The notes under the pieces: generated by a model
Database searches by the model: none
What the model was told of the DNA's origin: nothing
The model's input: the letters and a program-made list of their open reading frames with translations, nothing else
Program-made: the position numbers and the translations under genes
Assembly: GCF_004571025.1 (NCBI RefSeq)
Contig: NZ_SPQT01000008.1
Span: 1-64,000, forward strand
Direction: 5' to 3'
Origin: Bradyrhizobium niftali
GTDB taxonomy: Bacteria > Pseudomonadota > Alphaproteobacteria > Rhizobiales > Xanthobacteraceae
DNA length: 64,000 nucleotides
In this document: positions 8,600-16,894 of the stretch, piece by piece
Position numbering within the stretch: the first letter of the stretch is position 1
Layout: the number at the start of each line of letters is the position of its first letter

Positions 8600-9475
8600 G
8601 TGATCCACACCAAGGTCAGATGCCGCGAGATCACCGAGGCCGACGTCGATGCGGTCGCGGACCTGCTGACGCGCGGCTTCGTCGGCCGCTCGCGCAATTA
8701 CTGGATGCAGGGCCTGCGCCGGCAGGCCTTCCGGCCCGTGCCGGAGGGCTATCCGCGCTTCGGCTACATGCTCGACAATGACGGCACGCCGGTTGGCGTG
8801 CTGCTGCTGATCTACACGGCACGGAAGGACTGCGAAGAGACCGCGATCCAGTGCAATTTGTCGAGCTGGTATGTCGATCCGGCCTATCGCAACTACGCCC
8901 CGCTGCTGACCAAGATCGCGCAGCGGCACAAGGACGTGACCTATCTCAACATCAGCCCGGCGCCTTGGACCTGGCCGATCATCGAGACGCAGGGCTTTCG
9001 CGCCTATTGCCGCGGCATATTCTTTTCGGTGCCTGCGCTGGCGCGGGCCCCGCGCTGGAGCAAGATCGAAGTCGTCTCGCAGCACGCCAAGACGATCGAG
9101 GGACTTTCCGAGGCCGAGACCGAACTGCTGACGCGGCATGCGCGCTACAACTGCCTCAGCCTCGTCTGCCGCACGCCGCAGGGAACCTTCCCCTTCATCC
9201 TGCAACCGGTGCGCATCCGCCGCGGCTTCATCGCGCCGCCCGCGATGAAGCTGATCTACTGCCGCAGCGCCGCCGAGTACGCCGCCTGCGCAGGCCGCAT
9301 CGGCCGGCTGCTGCTGCGGCTCGGCAAGATCTCGGTGGCTCTCGATGCCAACGGCCCAGTTCCCGGCCTCGTCGGTATTTATACTGAGCGGCGTGGCCGC
9401 AAATATTACAAGGGCCCGCACCAGCCGCAGCTCGCCGATCTCACCGACACGGAACTCGTGCTCTACGGGCCGTAG
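8600..9475 (+). CDS. GNAT-like acyltransferase, third gene of the carrier-protein locus
   Basis: 291-aa soluble protein. Residues 1 to about 140 look like a GNAT N-acyltransferase fold: VRCREITEADVDAVADLL at the start, a strand with VGVLLLIYT, and SSWYVDPAYRNYAPLLTKIA where the cofactor loop and helix would be. The C-terminal half (about 150 aa) is not recognised. A GTG start at 8600 is used because no ATG is available nearby and the frame fits. It lies 95 bp after the ligase gene, separated by a palindrome. Some GNAT-fold enzymes take aminoacyl or acyl groups from carriers other than acetyl-CoA. An aminoacyl transferase working with the carrier protein is an inference from position only. Confidence 0.65.
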   Translation: MIHTKVRCREITEADVDAVADLLTRGFVGRSRNYWMQGLRRQAFRPVPEGYPRFGYMLDNDGTPVGVLLLIYTARKDCEETAIQCNLSSWYVDPAYRNYAPLLTKIAQRHKDVTYLNISPAPWTWPIIETQGFRAYCRGIFFSVPALARAPRWSKIEVVSQHAKTIEGLSEAETELLTRHARYNCLSLVCRTPQGTFPFILQPVRIRRGFIAPPAMKLIYCRSAAEYAACAGRIGRLLLRLGKISVALDANGPVPGLVGIYTERRGRKYYKGPHQPQLADLTDTELVLYGP

Positions 9476-9490
9476 AAGATCGATCCGTCC

Positions 9491-9563
9491 CTGTAGCCCG
9501 CATGAGCGTAGCGACATGCGGGAACGACTGCCCCGGATATCGCTACGCTTATCCGGGCTACGG
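9491..9563. repeat. Palindromic repeat (GTAGCCCG...CGGGCTAC family)
   Basis: Inverted repeat with outer arms CTGTAGCCCG and CGGGCTACGG and two inner hairpins (CGCATGAGCGTAGCGACATGCG and the GGATATCGCTACGCTTATCC side). A second member lies at 44857-44927. It follows the GNAT-like gene and probably marks the end of that transcript. Confidence 0.7.
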
Positions 9564-9765
9564 GACTGAGATTTGTCGCGCGCTCCCGCCCAACTCTGGC
9601 TTGCAGCTACCTTCGCACTCGCGCGCTCGCCTCACGCACTCTCTCCATCGCCAGTCACCCTCCGTAAACTACTGCGCTTAAGGGAATTTTCCGGGGTCTT
9701 CGTTACCCTCGGTGCTCGAATTACGCTGTGTTAAGTCGATTGCCCGCCGAGATCACGCCGACCCC

Positions 9766-12633
9766 ATGACGTCGACCTGCGATAACGAGCTTGGTGCACG
9801 CCGCGAGCAGGGCCCGGAGGCCCTGGTCGCGCTGAGCCAGCTTGCGCTCGACCACATGGAGCAGGGCGTTTGCGTCTACGATGCCGACAACCGGATCGTG
9901 CTGGTCAACCAGCGTTACCTCAGCCTGTTCGACATGTCGGCCGATGTCGTGCGGGTGGGCACGAGCTATCGCGAGGTGCTCGCGCACAGCGCGACTCGTG
10001 GGAATTTTCCGGAAAGCGAGCTCGACACGCTGTATTCGACGCGGATCGCGCAAATCGCAGGCGGCAAGCCGTTCCGTACCGAGCAACGGCTGTCGACTGG
10101 CCTCGTCATGGCACTCGAGCTGAAGCCGCTTCCCGGCGGCGGCTGGATGACGATCTGCGACGACGTCAGCCGCCTCGCCCGGCTCGAGGCGGAATTGCGC
10201 GTGCAGACCGAACGCAGCCAGCATGCGCTCGCCAACATGTCGCACGGCCTCATCATGTATGACGCCGACAGCCGCCTCGTCGTCTGCAACGAACGCTTCC
10301 TGAACCTCTACAACCTCGACCCCGAAATCGTGAAGCCGGGCGTCACGCACAGCGCGGCCATCGAACACTGGCTCTCGCGCGGCAATACGCCGGGCATGTC
10401 GGCCGACGAATTCCGCGACACCAGGCTCGAGGACGTGCGCGGTCAGAAGGCGAAGACGCTGCTGGTGATGCGCTACGACGGGCGGATGGTGCAGGCGGTC
10501 TCCCGCTTCCTGCCCGACGGCGGCTGGGTGACGGTGCACGAAGACGTCACCGAACGGCTGAAATACGAGGAGACGCTGAGGCAGCAGAACTTCATCCTCG
10601 ACGCGGCGATGGAGAACATGGCGCACGGGCTCGCCTTCTACGACAGCGACATGCGCCTGCGCGTCTGCAACACCACCTACCGCAAGATCTACTGGCTGTC
10701 GCCGGAGGAAACCAGGCCCGGCACGCATCTCGGCGAGCTGATCGAACGATCGATGGCGAACGGCGCGTTCGCTTCGGAATACAGCCCGCAACAGCTCCTG
10801 GAAGCCGCCAGCGCGCGGATCGCGAACCGCGATTCCTCGCCGATGCGCCGGCGCATGACGAACGACACCGTGATCTCGGTGCGCTATTGCGCCCTGGCCG
10901 AGGGCGGCTTCGTCGCCACCTACGAGGACATCACCGAGCGCGAGCGCGCGATCGAGGAGCTGAGCGAGCAGTATCGCCGCTTCGACGCGGCGCTGAACAA
11001 CATGAGTCAGGGCCTGTGCATGCTCGATTCGAGCCTGCGCGTGATCGTCTGCAACCGCCGCTATATCGAGATGTACGGGCTATCGCCCGACGTTGTGAAG
11101 CCGGGCATTTCGATGCGCGAGATCATGGATCACAGCTGCGAGCTCGGCATCCATCCGAACACGACCGGCGCCAGGCTCTACGCCGACTATGTCGAAAGGC
11201 TGCGCGAGGGCGAGCACACGTTGCACCGCCATTTGAGCGACGGCCGTATCATCAAGCTCAACCACAAACGGATGGAGCTTGGCGGCTGGGTCGTCACCTA
11301 TGAGGACGTCACCGAGCGCCACAAGGCCCAGGCCCGCGTTGCGCACATGGCCCGGCACGATTCACTCACCGACCTGCCCAACCGCACGCTGTTCCGCGAG
11401 AAGATGGGCGAGGGACTGAACCAGGTCGCGATCGCCGGCGGCGCCATGGCGGTGCTGTGCTTCGACCTCGACAATTTCAAGACCGTCAACGACAGGCTTG
11501 GCCATGCCGCCGGCGATCGCCTGCTACGCTGGGTCGCCGCGCGCCTGAAGGAGAATGTCGGCGAGCACGACACCGTCGCGCGCCTCGGCGGCGACGAGTT
11601 CGCCGTTCTCCAGCGCGGCCCGCAGCCACAGTCGGCCGAAAAGCTCGCCCGCCGCCTGGTCGAGATCATCGGCCACCCGCCGCCGCTGGAAAGCCAGTCG
11701 ATCCATGTCGGCGCCTCCGTCGGTATCGCAATCGCGCCCGATCACGGGCTCGATGCCGACGAGCTGATGAAATGCGCCGACCTCGCGCTGTACCAGGCCA
11801 AGGCCAGGGGGCGCGGCGCCTATCAGCTGTTCGAACCCGAGATGGAGGAAGAGGCCCGCAGCCGGCACGCGCTGGAGCACGATCTGCGCGGCGCACTGGA
11901 GGCGCGTGAATTCCACCTGGTGTTCCAGCCGCAGGTGCGGCTCGACTCCTCCGAGCTCACCGGCTTCGAGGCGCTGCTGCGCTGGAAGCATCCCTCGCGC
12001 GGCTTCGTCTCGCCGGCCGAGTTCATTCCGATCGCCGAAGAGAACGGGCTGATCGTGCCGATCGGCGAATGGGTGCTGCGCACGGCCTGCGCGACCGCGG
12101 CGTCCTGGCCCGATGTCACGGTCGCGGTGAACCTGTCGCCGGTGCAGTTCCGCTCGCGCGGGCTGGCGGCGATGGTCACGAGCGCGCTCGCGGAGGCCGG
12201 CCTGCCGCCGCAGCGGCTCGAACTGGAGGTCACCGAGACCGCACTGCTCGACGACAGCGAGGCGACGATCGAGATCTTGCACCAGCTTCGCGCACTCGGC
12301 GTGCGCGTCAGCCTCGATGATTTCGGCGTCGGCTATTCCTCGCTGAGCTATCTGCGCAAGTTTCCGTTCGACCGCATCAAGATAGACCGCTCCTTCGTCG
12401 GCACGCTCGGCGAAAGCCCGGAGAGCGTCGCCATCGTCCGCACCATCGCGAGCCTCGGCTCCGTGCTCGGCGTCGAGACCACGGCTGAGGGTGTGGAGAC
12501 CGAGGAGCAGCTCGACTTCGTGCGCGAATGCGGCTGCACCGCGGTGCAGGGCTATTACTTCGGCAGACCGTGCCCGGCGACCGAGGTCGGGCGCACCATC
12601 GAGACGCTGAACGCGGTTCGCCGCGTGGCGTAA
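9766..12633 (+). CDS. Four-PAS GGDEF-EAL cyclic-di-GMP protein
   Basis: 955-aa cytoplasmic signalling protein with no membrane segment. Four related PAS-like repeats, each with an N(M)xxGLxxYD...V.N.RY signature, cover roughly the first 570 residues. A GGDEF domain follows (intact RLGGDEF), then an EAL domain (FEALLRW, VTETALL, DDFGVGYSSLSYLR, KIDRSFV). Both active-site motifs are intact, so cyclase and phosphodiesterase activity are both possible. The Arg of the inhibitory RxxD site is replaced (GEHD), so product inhibition is probably absent. The ATG at 9766 is preferred; an in-frame GTG at 9712 is possible. The signal sensed by the PAS domains is unknown. Confidence 0.9.
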   Translation: MTSTCDNELGARREQGPEALVALSQLALDHMEQGVCVYDADNRIVLVNQRYLSLFDMSADVVRVGTSYREVLAHSATRGNFPESELDTLYSTRIAQIAGGKPFRTEQRLSTGLVMALELKPLPGGGWMTICDDVSRLARLEAELRVQTERSQHALANMSHGLIMYDADSRLVVCNERFLNLYNLDPEIVKPGVTHSAAIEHWLSRGNTPGMSADEFRDTRLEDVRGQKAKTLLVMRYDGRMVQAVSRFLPDGGWVTVHEDVTERLKYEETLRQQNFILDAAMENMAHGLAFYDSDMRLRVCNTTYRKIYWLSPEETRPGTHLGELIERSMANGAFASEYSPQQLLEAASARIANRDSSPMRRRMTNDTVISVRYCALAEGGFVATYEDITERERAIEELSEQYRRFDAALNNMSQGLCMLDSSLRVIVCNRRYIEMYGLSPDVVKPGISMREIMDHSCELGIHPNTTGARLYADYVERLREGEHTLHRHLSDGRIIKLNHKRMELGGWVVTYEDVTERHKAQARVAHMARHDSLTDLPNRTLFREKMGEGLNQVAIAGGAMAVLCFDLDNFKTVNDRLGHAAGDRLLRWVAARLKENVGEHDTVARLGGDEFAVLQRGPQPQSAEKLARRLVEIIGHPPPLESQSIHVGASVGIAIAPDHGLDADELMKCADLALYQAKARGRGAYQLFEPEMEEEARSRHALEHDLRGALEAREFHLVFQPQVRLDSSELTGFEALLRWKHPSRGFVSPAEFIPIAEENGLIVPIGEWVLRTACATAASWPDVTVAVNLSPVQFRSRGLAAMVTSALAEAGLPPQRLELEVTETALLDDSEATIEILHQLRALGVRVSLDDFGVGYSSLSYLRKFPFDRIKIDRSFVGTLGESPESVAIVRTIASLGSVLGVETTAEGVETEEQLDFVRECGCTAVQGYYFGRPCPATEVGRTIETLNAVRRVA

Positions 12634-12646
12634 GGCTGCTGCATGA

Positions 12647-13111
12647 TCAATCCTCGCCGGTTCCTTCGAGTCGATCACGCAGAGCGTTGAGCACCCGGTG
12701 GGCGATCTCGACCTCCTTCACTGACAGCCCATCCGACAGGCCGTTGACCCACGGGACCTGCAGGCGGCCAGCCGCATCGTAGATCTGCCTGCCCTTTTCA
12801 GTGAGCACCACAAGCTGCGCCCGGCGATGATGCGGGTTGACCTCGAACACAACGAGACCATCGCGCTCGAGGTCGTTGACGATGCGCTGCACGTTCTGGC
12901 GATTGGCGCCGAGATTGCGGGCGAGCCAGGCGACCGGCTCCGGGCGCTCGGCATCGGCGATCGCCCCCAGGATCTGCCAGCGCGCACTGGTGAGGCCGAG
13001 CGACGTCACCAGCCGATCGCCGGCGGTCAGAAGCAGGCTGTTGGCTCGGAACAGGTCGAGGATGAGGCCGGTCAGGGCTTCGCCCGCCGGGGTCCGCTTG
13101 GTCTTGCTCAT
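12647..13111 (-). CDS. MarR-family transcriptional regulator
   Basis: 154-aa winged-helix repressor. The recognition-helix region (LARNLGANRQNVQRIVNDLERDG) and the beta-wing (VNPHHRRAQLVVLTEKGR) are clear. It is transcribed away from the ABM-domain gene with 97 bp between the start codons, and two inverted-repeat operators lie in that gap. The usual MarR arrangement, in which the regulator represses itself and its divergent neighbour until a small phenolic or oxidant ligand binds, is inferred. Its stop lies 14 bp from the end of the c-di-GMP gene, in convergent orientation. Confidence 0.9.
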   Translation of the reverse strand: MSKTKRTPAGEALTGLILDLFRANSLLLTAGDRLVTSLGLTSARWQILGAIADAERPEPVAWLARNLGANRQNVQRIVNDLERDGLVVFEVNPHHRRAQLVVLTEKGRQIYDAAGRLQVPWVNGLSDGLSVKEVEIAHRVLNALRDRLEGTGED

Positions 13112-13129
13112 TTGGCACTACTACTCCGT

Positions 13130-13191
13130 ATTGACATCATCATGTCAATTAGCTATGTCCTGGACTGCCGAATTGACATTATGATACCAAA
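13130..13191. promoter_or_regulatory. Twin operator candidate for the MarR regulator
   Basis: A perfect inverted repeat ATTGACAT-CATC-ATGTCAAT lies at 13130-13149. A second, degenerate copy has the same left arm, ATTGACAT, at 13172-13179 and a 5/8 match in the right arm (13184-13191). The left arms are 42 bp apart, four turns of the helix. Both lie between the divergent marR and ABM start codons, where a MarR dimer would block both promoters. Confidence 0.65.
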
Positions 13192-13208
13192 TTGACCGGA
13201 GCGATGTC

Positions 13209-13577
13209 ATGCCTCAAATGCGTCCCCTCGACCCTTCCTTCCCGATCGACCGTCAGATCGCGCTCGAAACCGGCCCCGTGGTGCTCGTGAACGTCTTCAC
13301 GCTCGACCCCGAGGACGAGCAGAGCTTCCTGGAGAGCTGGCAGAACGATGCCGCCTTCATGAAACGGCAGCCGGGCTTCATCTCGACCCAGCTCCACCGC
13401 GCCGTTGGCGACAGCGCGACCTATCTGAATTACGCAATTTGGGAATCCAACGCACATTTCCGCGCTGCGTTCACGCACCCGGAATTCCGCGCCAAGATTG
13501 CGGTCTACCCCACATCCGCCGTCGCGAGCCCGCATCTGTTTCAGAAGGTCGCGGTAGCAGGCATTTGCGTGGCGTAG
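13209..13577 (+). CDS. ABM-domain (antibiotic biosynthesis monooxygenase-like) protein
   Basis: 122-aa dimeric ferredoxin-like alpha/beta-barrel protein. The family signature runs from VVLVNVFTLDPEDEQSFL through FMKRQPGFISTQLHRAV to YLNYAIWES. Members are cofactor-free oxygenases acting on quinol-like compounds, or heme or aromatic binders. ATG at 13209 with GGAG upstream. Divergent from a MarR regulator and probably under its control, which suggests induction by an aromatic or quinone stress compound. The exact substrate cannot be inferred. Confidence 0.82.
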   Translation: MPQMRPLDPSFPIDRQIALETGPVVLVNVFTLDPEDEQSFLESWQNDAAFMKRQPGFISTQLHRAVGDSATYLNYAIWESNAHFRAAFTHPEFRAKIAVYPTSAVASPHLFQKVAVAGICVA

Positions 13578-13605
13578 CTGCCACATCGTCATTGCGAGCG
13601 CAGAT

Positions 13606-13642
13606 CGTAGGGTGGGAAGGCGCACTTGCGCCGTGCCCACCA
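13606..13642. repeat. Palindromic repeat (CGTAGGGTGGG...GTGCCCACC family), copy 1
   Basis: Short element that is itself imperfectly palindromic (GGTGGG...CCCACC). It is preceded by a fragment of the GTCATTGCGAGC repeat. It lies just beyond the 3' end of the 69-aa gene, in inverted orientation relative to copy 2. Confidence 0.6.
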
Positions 13643-13644
13643 AT

Positions 13645-13854
13645 TTAACGCGTGTTGCTGGCTCGAACTGCGAGGCGCGCCGTCTGAAGCGCTTCGATCA
13701 CTTTCTCCAAGTCCTCCAGACCCAGCACGACCTCCAAATCGCTACCGTGCCTCAACGACAACGCCAACCCGGCAAGATCGTCGATAACGCGCACCAGCAC
13801 GAGAGCCTCATCGCCGCTCTCACGATCTACGAAGCTTATCGGAGGAATTGTCAC
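13645..13854 (-). CDS. Small hypothetical protein (69 aa)
   Basis: Small acidic protein with no recognised domain. Residues 14-55 are rich in Leu, Val, Asp and Glu (LVLVRVIDDLAGLALSL, VVLGLEDLEKVIEAL) and would form amphipathic helices, possibly for dimerisation. A GTG start is preceded at good spacing by GGAG, and the codon use resembles neighbouring genes less strongly than usual. It is bracketed by two inverted copies of the GTAGGGTGGG repeat. No membrane segment or signal peptide. Function unknown. Confidence 0.55.
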   Translation of the reverse strand: MTIPPISFVDRESGDEALVLVRVIDDLAGLALSLRHGSDLEVVLGLEDLEKVIEALQTARLAVRASNTR

Positions 13855-13894
13855 CCGACGTAATCTCCTACTTCGTACAGCGCCTCTTGAAACC

Positions 13895-13925
13895 GGTGGG
13901 CACGCTTCGCTTTGCCCACCCTACG
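13895..13925. repeat. Palindromic repeat (GGTGGGCAC...CCCACCCTACG family), copy 2
   Basis: Inverted partner of the element at 13606-13642. The two flank the 69-aa gene. It also lies directly after the stop of the degenerate GGDEF-EAL gene on the minus strand. Confidence 0.6.
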
Positions 13926-13930
13926 GCTCC

Positions 13931-15625
13931 TCAGCCCGCCGCGGGCAGCACGCTGTCCGGCGGCGCAGGCCACGGGCGCTCGGCTGACGCGAGCCCGATC
14001 AGGCGGCCCTGGATGTAGTCGCAGCCCCAGTCGCGCAGCATGTTTGCGGCCTCGTCGTCCTGCACCCATTCGGCGACCGTCTTGATGTCGAGGCGGCGGG
14101 CGAGGTCGATCAGGGTCTGCACGAAAGCGCGATCGTCGGCGGAACGGGTGATGTTCTGCACGAAGGCGCCGTCGATCTTGACGATGTCGACGCCGAGCTT
14201 GCGCAAATTGCGGAACGAGGTGTAGCCGGCGCCGAAATCGTCGATGGCGATGCGGCTGCCGAAATTCTTCAGCCGGGTGACGAAGCCACGGACATCGTCG
14301 ATGTCCTGGATCGCGACCGTCTCGGTGATCTCGACGATCAGCCGCTCGGCGACCCCGGGATGGGCCAGCATCAGCGACTCGATTCCCGCCCACCAATCGG
14401 GATCCATGGTGGTGTCGGGCGAGATGTTGAGGCTGAGACTGACATCGGGCGCGGCCGCGAGCTCGGCGACCACGAGCTCGAGTACGCGGTGATCGACGAG
14501 GCGGATGAGGCCGAGCCGCTCGGCGACCGGCACGATGTCGGGCGCGAGCAGCACCTGGCCGTCGCCCTGGTCCATCCGCACCAGGCATTCATGGAACGCG
14601 CGCTCGCGCGAGACGGCCGAGACCACCGGCTCATAGGCGAGCTTGATGCGGCGCTCGTTCAGTGCGGTGACGATCTCGTCGGTGACGCGGATGTTGACGC
14701 GGCGCTGCGCGTCGCGCGTGGCATCCGGACGCCACGCCGCAAACGAGCCGGAGCGCCGGCGCTTTGCCGCGTCCAACGTCTCATGGGCGCGGTTGACCGC
14801 CTCGTCCGTATTGCGGGCATAGCGCGGCACGCTGACCGCGCCGATCGAGGCGGTGACCGAGACCGGACCGGATTTCGTCGGCACCACTTCGTCGCGGATA
14901 CCGGCGAGGAAACGCTCGGCCGCGACGTTCATGTCGTCGATGGTGCAGTTCTTCAGGATCAGGCCGAACTTGTTGCCGGAGAAGCGCCCGAGCACGTCGC
15001 CGCCGCGCAGCCGCGCGCGAATGCGTTTGCCGACGTCGAGGATCACGGCGTCCGCAACGTCGAAGCCGAAGGCGTCGTTGACGCGGGCGAGATGATCGAT
15101 GCCGACCAGCATGAAGGCGGCGGTCGAGCGGAAGCGGGTCGTCTCCTCGATCGCCTCGGCCAGCGCCGCGATCAGGTGGGAGCGGTTGAGCTCGCCGGTC
15201 AGCGGATCGAGCCGGGCCAGCCTGGTCAATTCCTCGTCGCGGGCGTGGCGCTCATTGTTGATGCGGACGGAGCCGATCGCGCGGACCGGGCGGCCGTCGG
15301 GGCCGGCGAACCAGCGGCCGGTCTCCTCGACCCAGACCACGGGATCGGAGGCGCTCATGCGCACGCCGTATTCGACCCGGTAAGGCGTGCCGTCGGCGCC
15401 GTGCACGGCGGATGTCTGCGCCAGCGCGGCGGTCCGCAGCGACGGCGCAGGCTCGATCAGCTTGGCGAATTCGGCACCGGTCGCGAGCCGCTCGGCGGGG
15501 ATGCCGGGGAATACGGCACTGAGCTGCTCACCCCAGACGATGACGTCGCTGGCGATGTCCCAGGCGAACACGGCCTGGCCGAGCGCGGCCAGGATGTCGG
15601 AGGCTTGCGGCAATGCGGGGGTCAA
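13931..15625 (-). CDS. EAL phosphodiesterase with degenerate GGDEF domain
   Basis: 564-aa cytoplasmic protein: an N-terminal PAS-like region (about 10-125), a GGDEF domain whose signature is degraded to RFSGNKFG (so no cyclase activity is expected), and a C-terminal EAL domain. The EAL motif reads ECL (FHECLVRM), but NISP, ITETVAI, DDFGAGYTSFRNLR and KIDGAF are kept, so c-di-GMP hydrolysis is plausible. The TTG start at 15625 follows GAGG at good spacing; no in-frame ATG lies near. It may oppose or balance the intact GGDEF-EAL protein 1.3 kb away. Confidence 0.85.
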   Translation of the reverse strand: MTPALPQASDILAALGQAVFAWDIASDVIVWGEQLSAVFPGIPAERLATGAEFAKLIEPAPSLRTAALAQTSAVHGADGTPYRVEYGVRMSASDPVVWVEETGRWFAGPDGRPVRAIGSVRINNERHARDEELTRLARLDPLTGELNRSHLIAALAEAIEETTRFRSTAAFMLVGIDHLARVNDAFGFDVADAVILDVGKRIRARLRGGDVLGRFSGNKFGLILKNCTIDDMNVAAERFLAGIRDEVVPTKSGPVSVTASIGAVSVPRYARNTDEAVNRAHETLDAAKRRRSGSFAAWRPDATRDAQRRVNIRVTDEIVTALNERRIKLAYEPVVSAVSRERAFHECLVRMDQGDGQVLLAPDIVPVAERLGLIRLVDHRVLELVVAELAAAPDVSLSLNISPDTTMDPDWWAGIESLMLAHPGVAERLIVEITETVAIQDIDDVRGFVTRLKNFGSRIAIDDFGAGYTSFRNLRKLGVDIVKIDGAFVQNITRSADDRAFVQTLIDLARRLDIKTVAEWVQDDEAANMLRDWGCDYIQGRLIGLASAERPWPAPPDSVLPAAG

Positions 15626-15846
15626 TATCGCCTCGTTTCGGGACAGCGGGGAGTCCTATGCCGGCACAGGATAGAGCCAGATTCGCCCCCAACCCTAGGC
15701 AAAGTTGATAAACAATTTGGAAACCATGTTTCGGGGCGGTGCGGAACCAAACCGGCCCGGCCGGCATAGGCCTTGCGAGTACATGACTCGCACCGGCGCC
15801 CGCGTCCCGAAACGCGACAATCTTCGCCGGATCAACGGTGATTGCG

Positions 15847-16107
15847 ATGTTGAGTACCGATCGATCGGACTTGGCGGACTACGGCACAGGCTCGGCCCTG
15901 GTGCCGCTGCTGCCGACGTTACAATGGGTTAACAAGGCGCCGATGCCTCGCCCCGATCCGAGCTTCGTCACCCAGCTCATCGCCAATGCCGAGCATTTGC
16001 CCCAGGCCAGCCGGCTCCGCCGAGCCTCCTCCGAAGATGCGCGGATGGCCTATGGCAGCAAGCGCCCGCTCGGAAGCGTCAGCGCGCGCACGCGGCAGGT
16101 GGCTTGA
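15847..16107 (+). CDS. Small hypothetical protein (86 aa)
   Basis: Short basic protein with no known domain. The part from MPRPDPSFVTQLIANAEHLP to the C-terminus (RLRRASSEDARMAYGS) has the look of a small family seen in Bradyrhizobium and relatives, but I cannot name it. The ATG at 15847 is chosen; a GTG nine bases upstream and an internal ATG further on (MPRPDPS) are alternatives. No signal peptide or membrane helix. It stops 7 bp before the convergent membrane-protein gene. Confidence 0.5.
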   Translation: MLSTDRSDLADYGTGSALVPLLPTLQWVNKAPMPRPDPSFVTQLIANAEHLPQASRLRRASSEDARMAYGSKRPLGSVSARTRQVA

Positions 16108-16113
16108 GATCGA

Positions 16114-16845
16114 TCAGCGCGGCGCGTCGGGAGACGGCGTGCCGTTGCCGTTGCCCGGCTGCAAATGCGGCGAGGGGATTTCCGGCGAGGTCGTGCCTTG
16201 CACCGGCTTCGGCGCCGGATGGTCCATCAGCACGGATTCGGCGACCGATTGCGCGGAGGGCGCGGGCGGCACCGGGGCTGCCTGCGGTACCGATACCGGC
16301 TCGAACTTGGGCTCGGACGCAACGTCATCCGCCGGCGCCTCGGCCTGGCGCTTGGCCTTGCGCGGCGCCGGCACCGTCGTCTCGGCGACATAGGTGACAC
16401 GGCGGCGCGTGCGCTGGGCGATGCCGCCGAGGAAATCGGCCATCGCGAGCAGCACCAGCAGGAAATAGGTGGAGTTGCCGAATTTGGGCCACATCACGAA
16501 TTCGGCCGCGGCGGCGCCGAACAGGATCAGCGACAGCAAGTGATCCATCAGGAATTTCGCGCCGGGCCGCGCGCCCTTGACCACTTCGAGCAGCAGCAGC
16601 ACCACACCAAGCGCGAGCAGGAGATCGGAGAGCGTGACCGGCCAGGTCTCGCCCGTGATCATCGGCACCTTGAACAGCACGTCCGAGAAGGACACGCTGG
16701 GCATCAGGAAGGCGATGATGTTGTAGACCGCGAGCGGAATCAGAAGCAGCGGGAAACCGACCATCGGCAAAATGCCTTCTCGATCAAGATATCCGGACAG
16801 AACAACGCAGCGGCGAAGCATTCGCTCCGCCGCCGTCACCGTCAT
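16114..16845 (-). CDS. Hypothetical inner-membrane protein with proline-rich tail
   Basis: 243-aa protein with about four hydrophobic helices in the first 145 residues (ILPMVGFPLLLIPLAVYNII, LSDLLLALGVVLLLLEVV, LLSLILFGAAAAEFVM, STYFLLVLLAMADFLGG). A cytoplasmic or periplasmic tail follows, rich in Pro, Ala and Val. ATG at 16845; an internal ATG (MVGFPLLL) is another possible start. It follows rpmF on the same strand, but an intrinsic terminator separates them. Function unknown. Confidence 0.7.
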   Translation of the reverse strand: MTVTAAERMLRRCVVLSGYLDREGILPMVGFPLLLIPLAVYNIIAFLMPSVSFSDVLFKVPMITGETWPVTLSDLLLALGVVLLLLEVVKGARPGAKFLMDHLLSLILFGAAAAEFVMWPKFGNSTYFLLVLLAMADFLGGIAQRTRRRVTYVAETTVPAPRKAKRQAEAPADDVASEPKFEPVSVPQAAPVPPAPSAQSVAESVLMDHPAPKPVQGTTSPEIPSPHLQPGNGNGTPSPDAPR

Positions 16846-16894
16846 ATCTCATGGGGTGGCCGAAATCAGGCAGGTCAAATCGTCCCGCCTGAAG

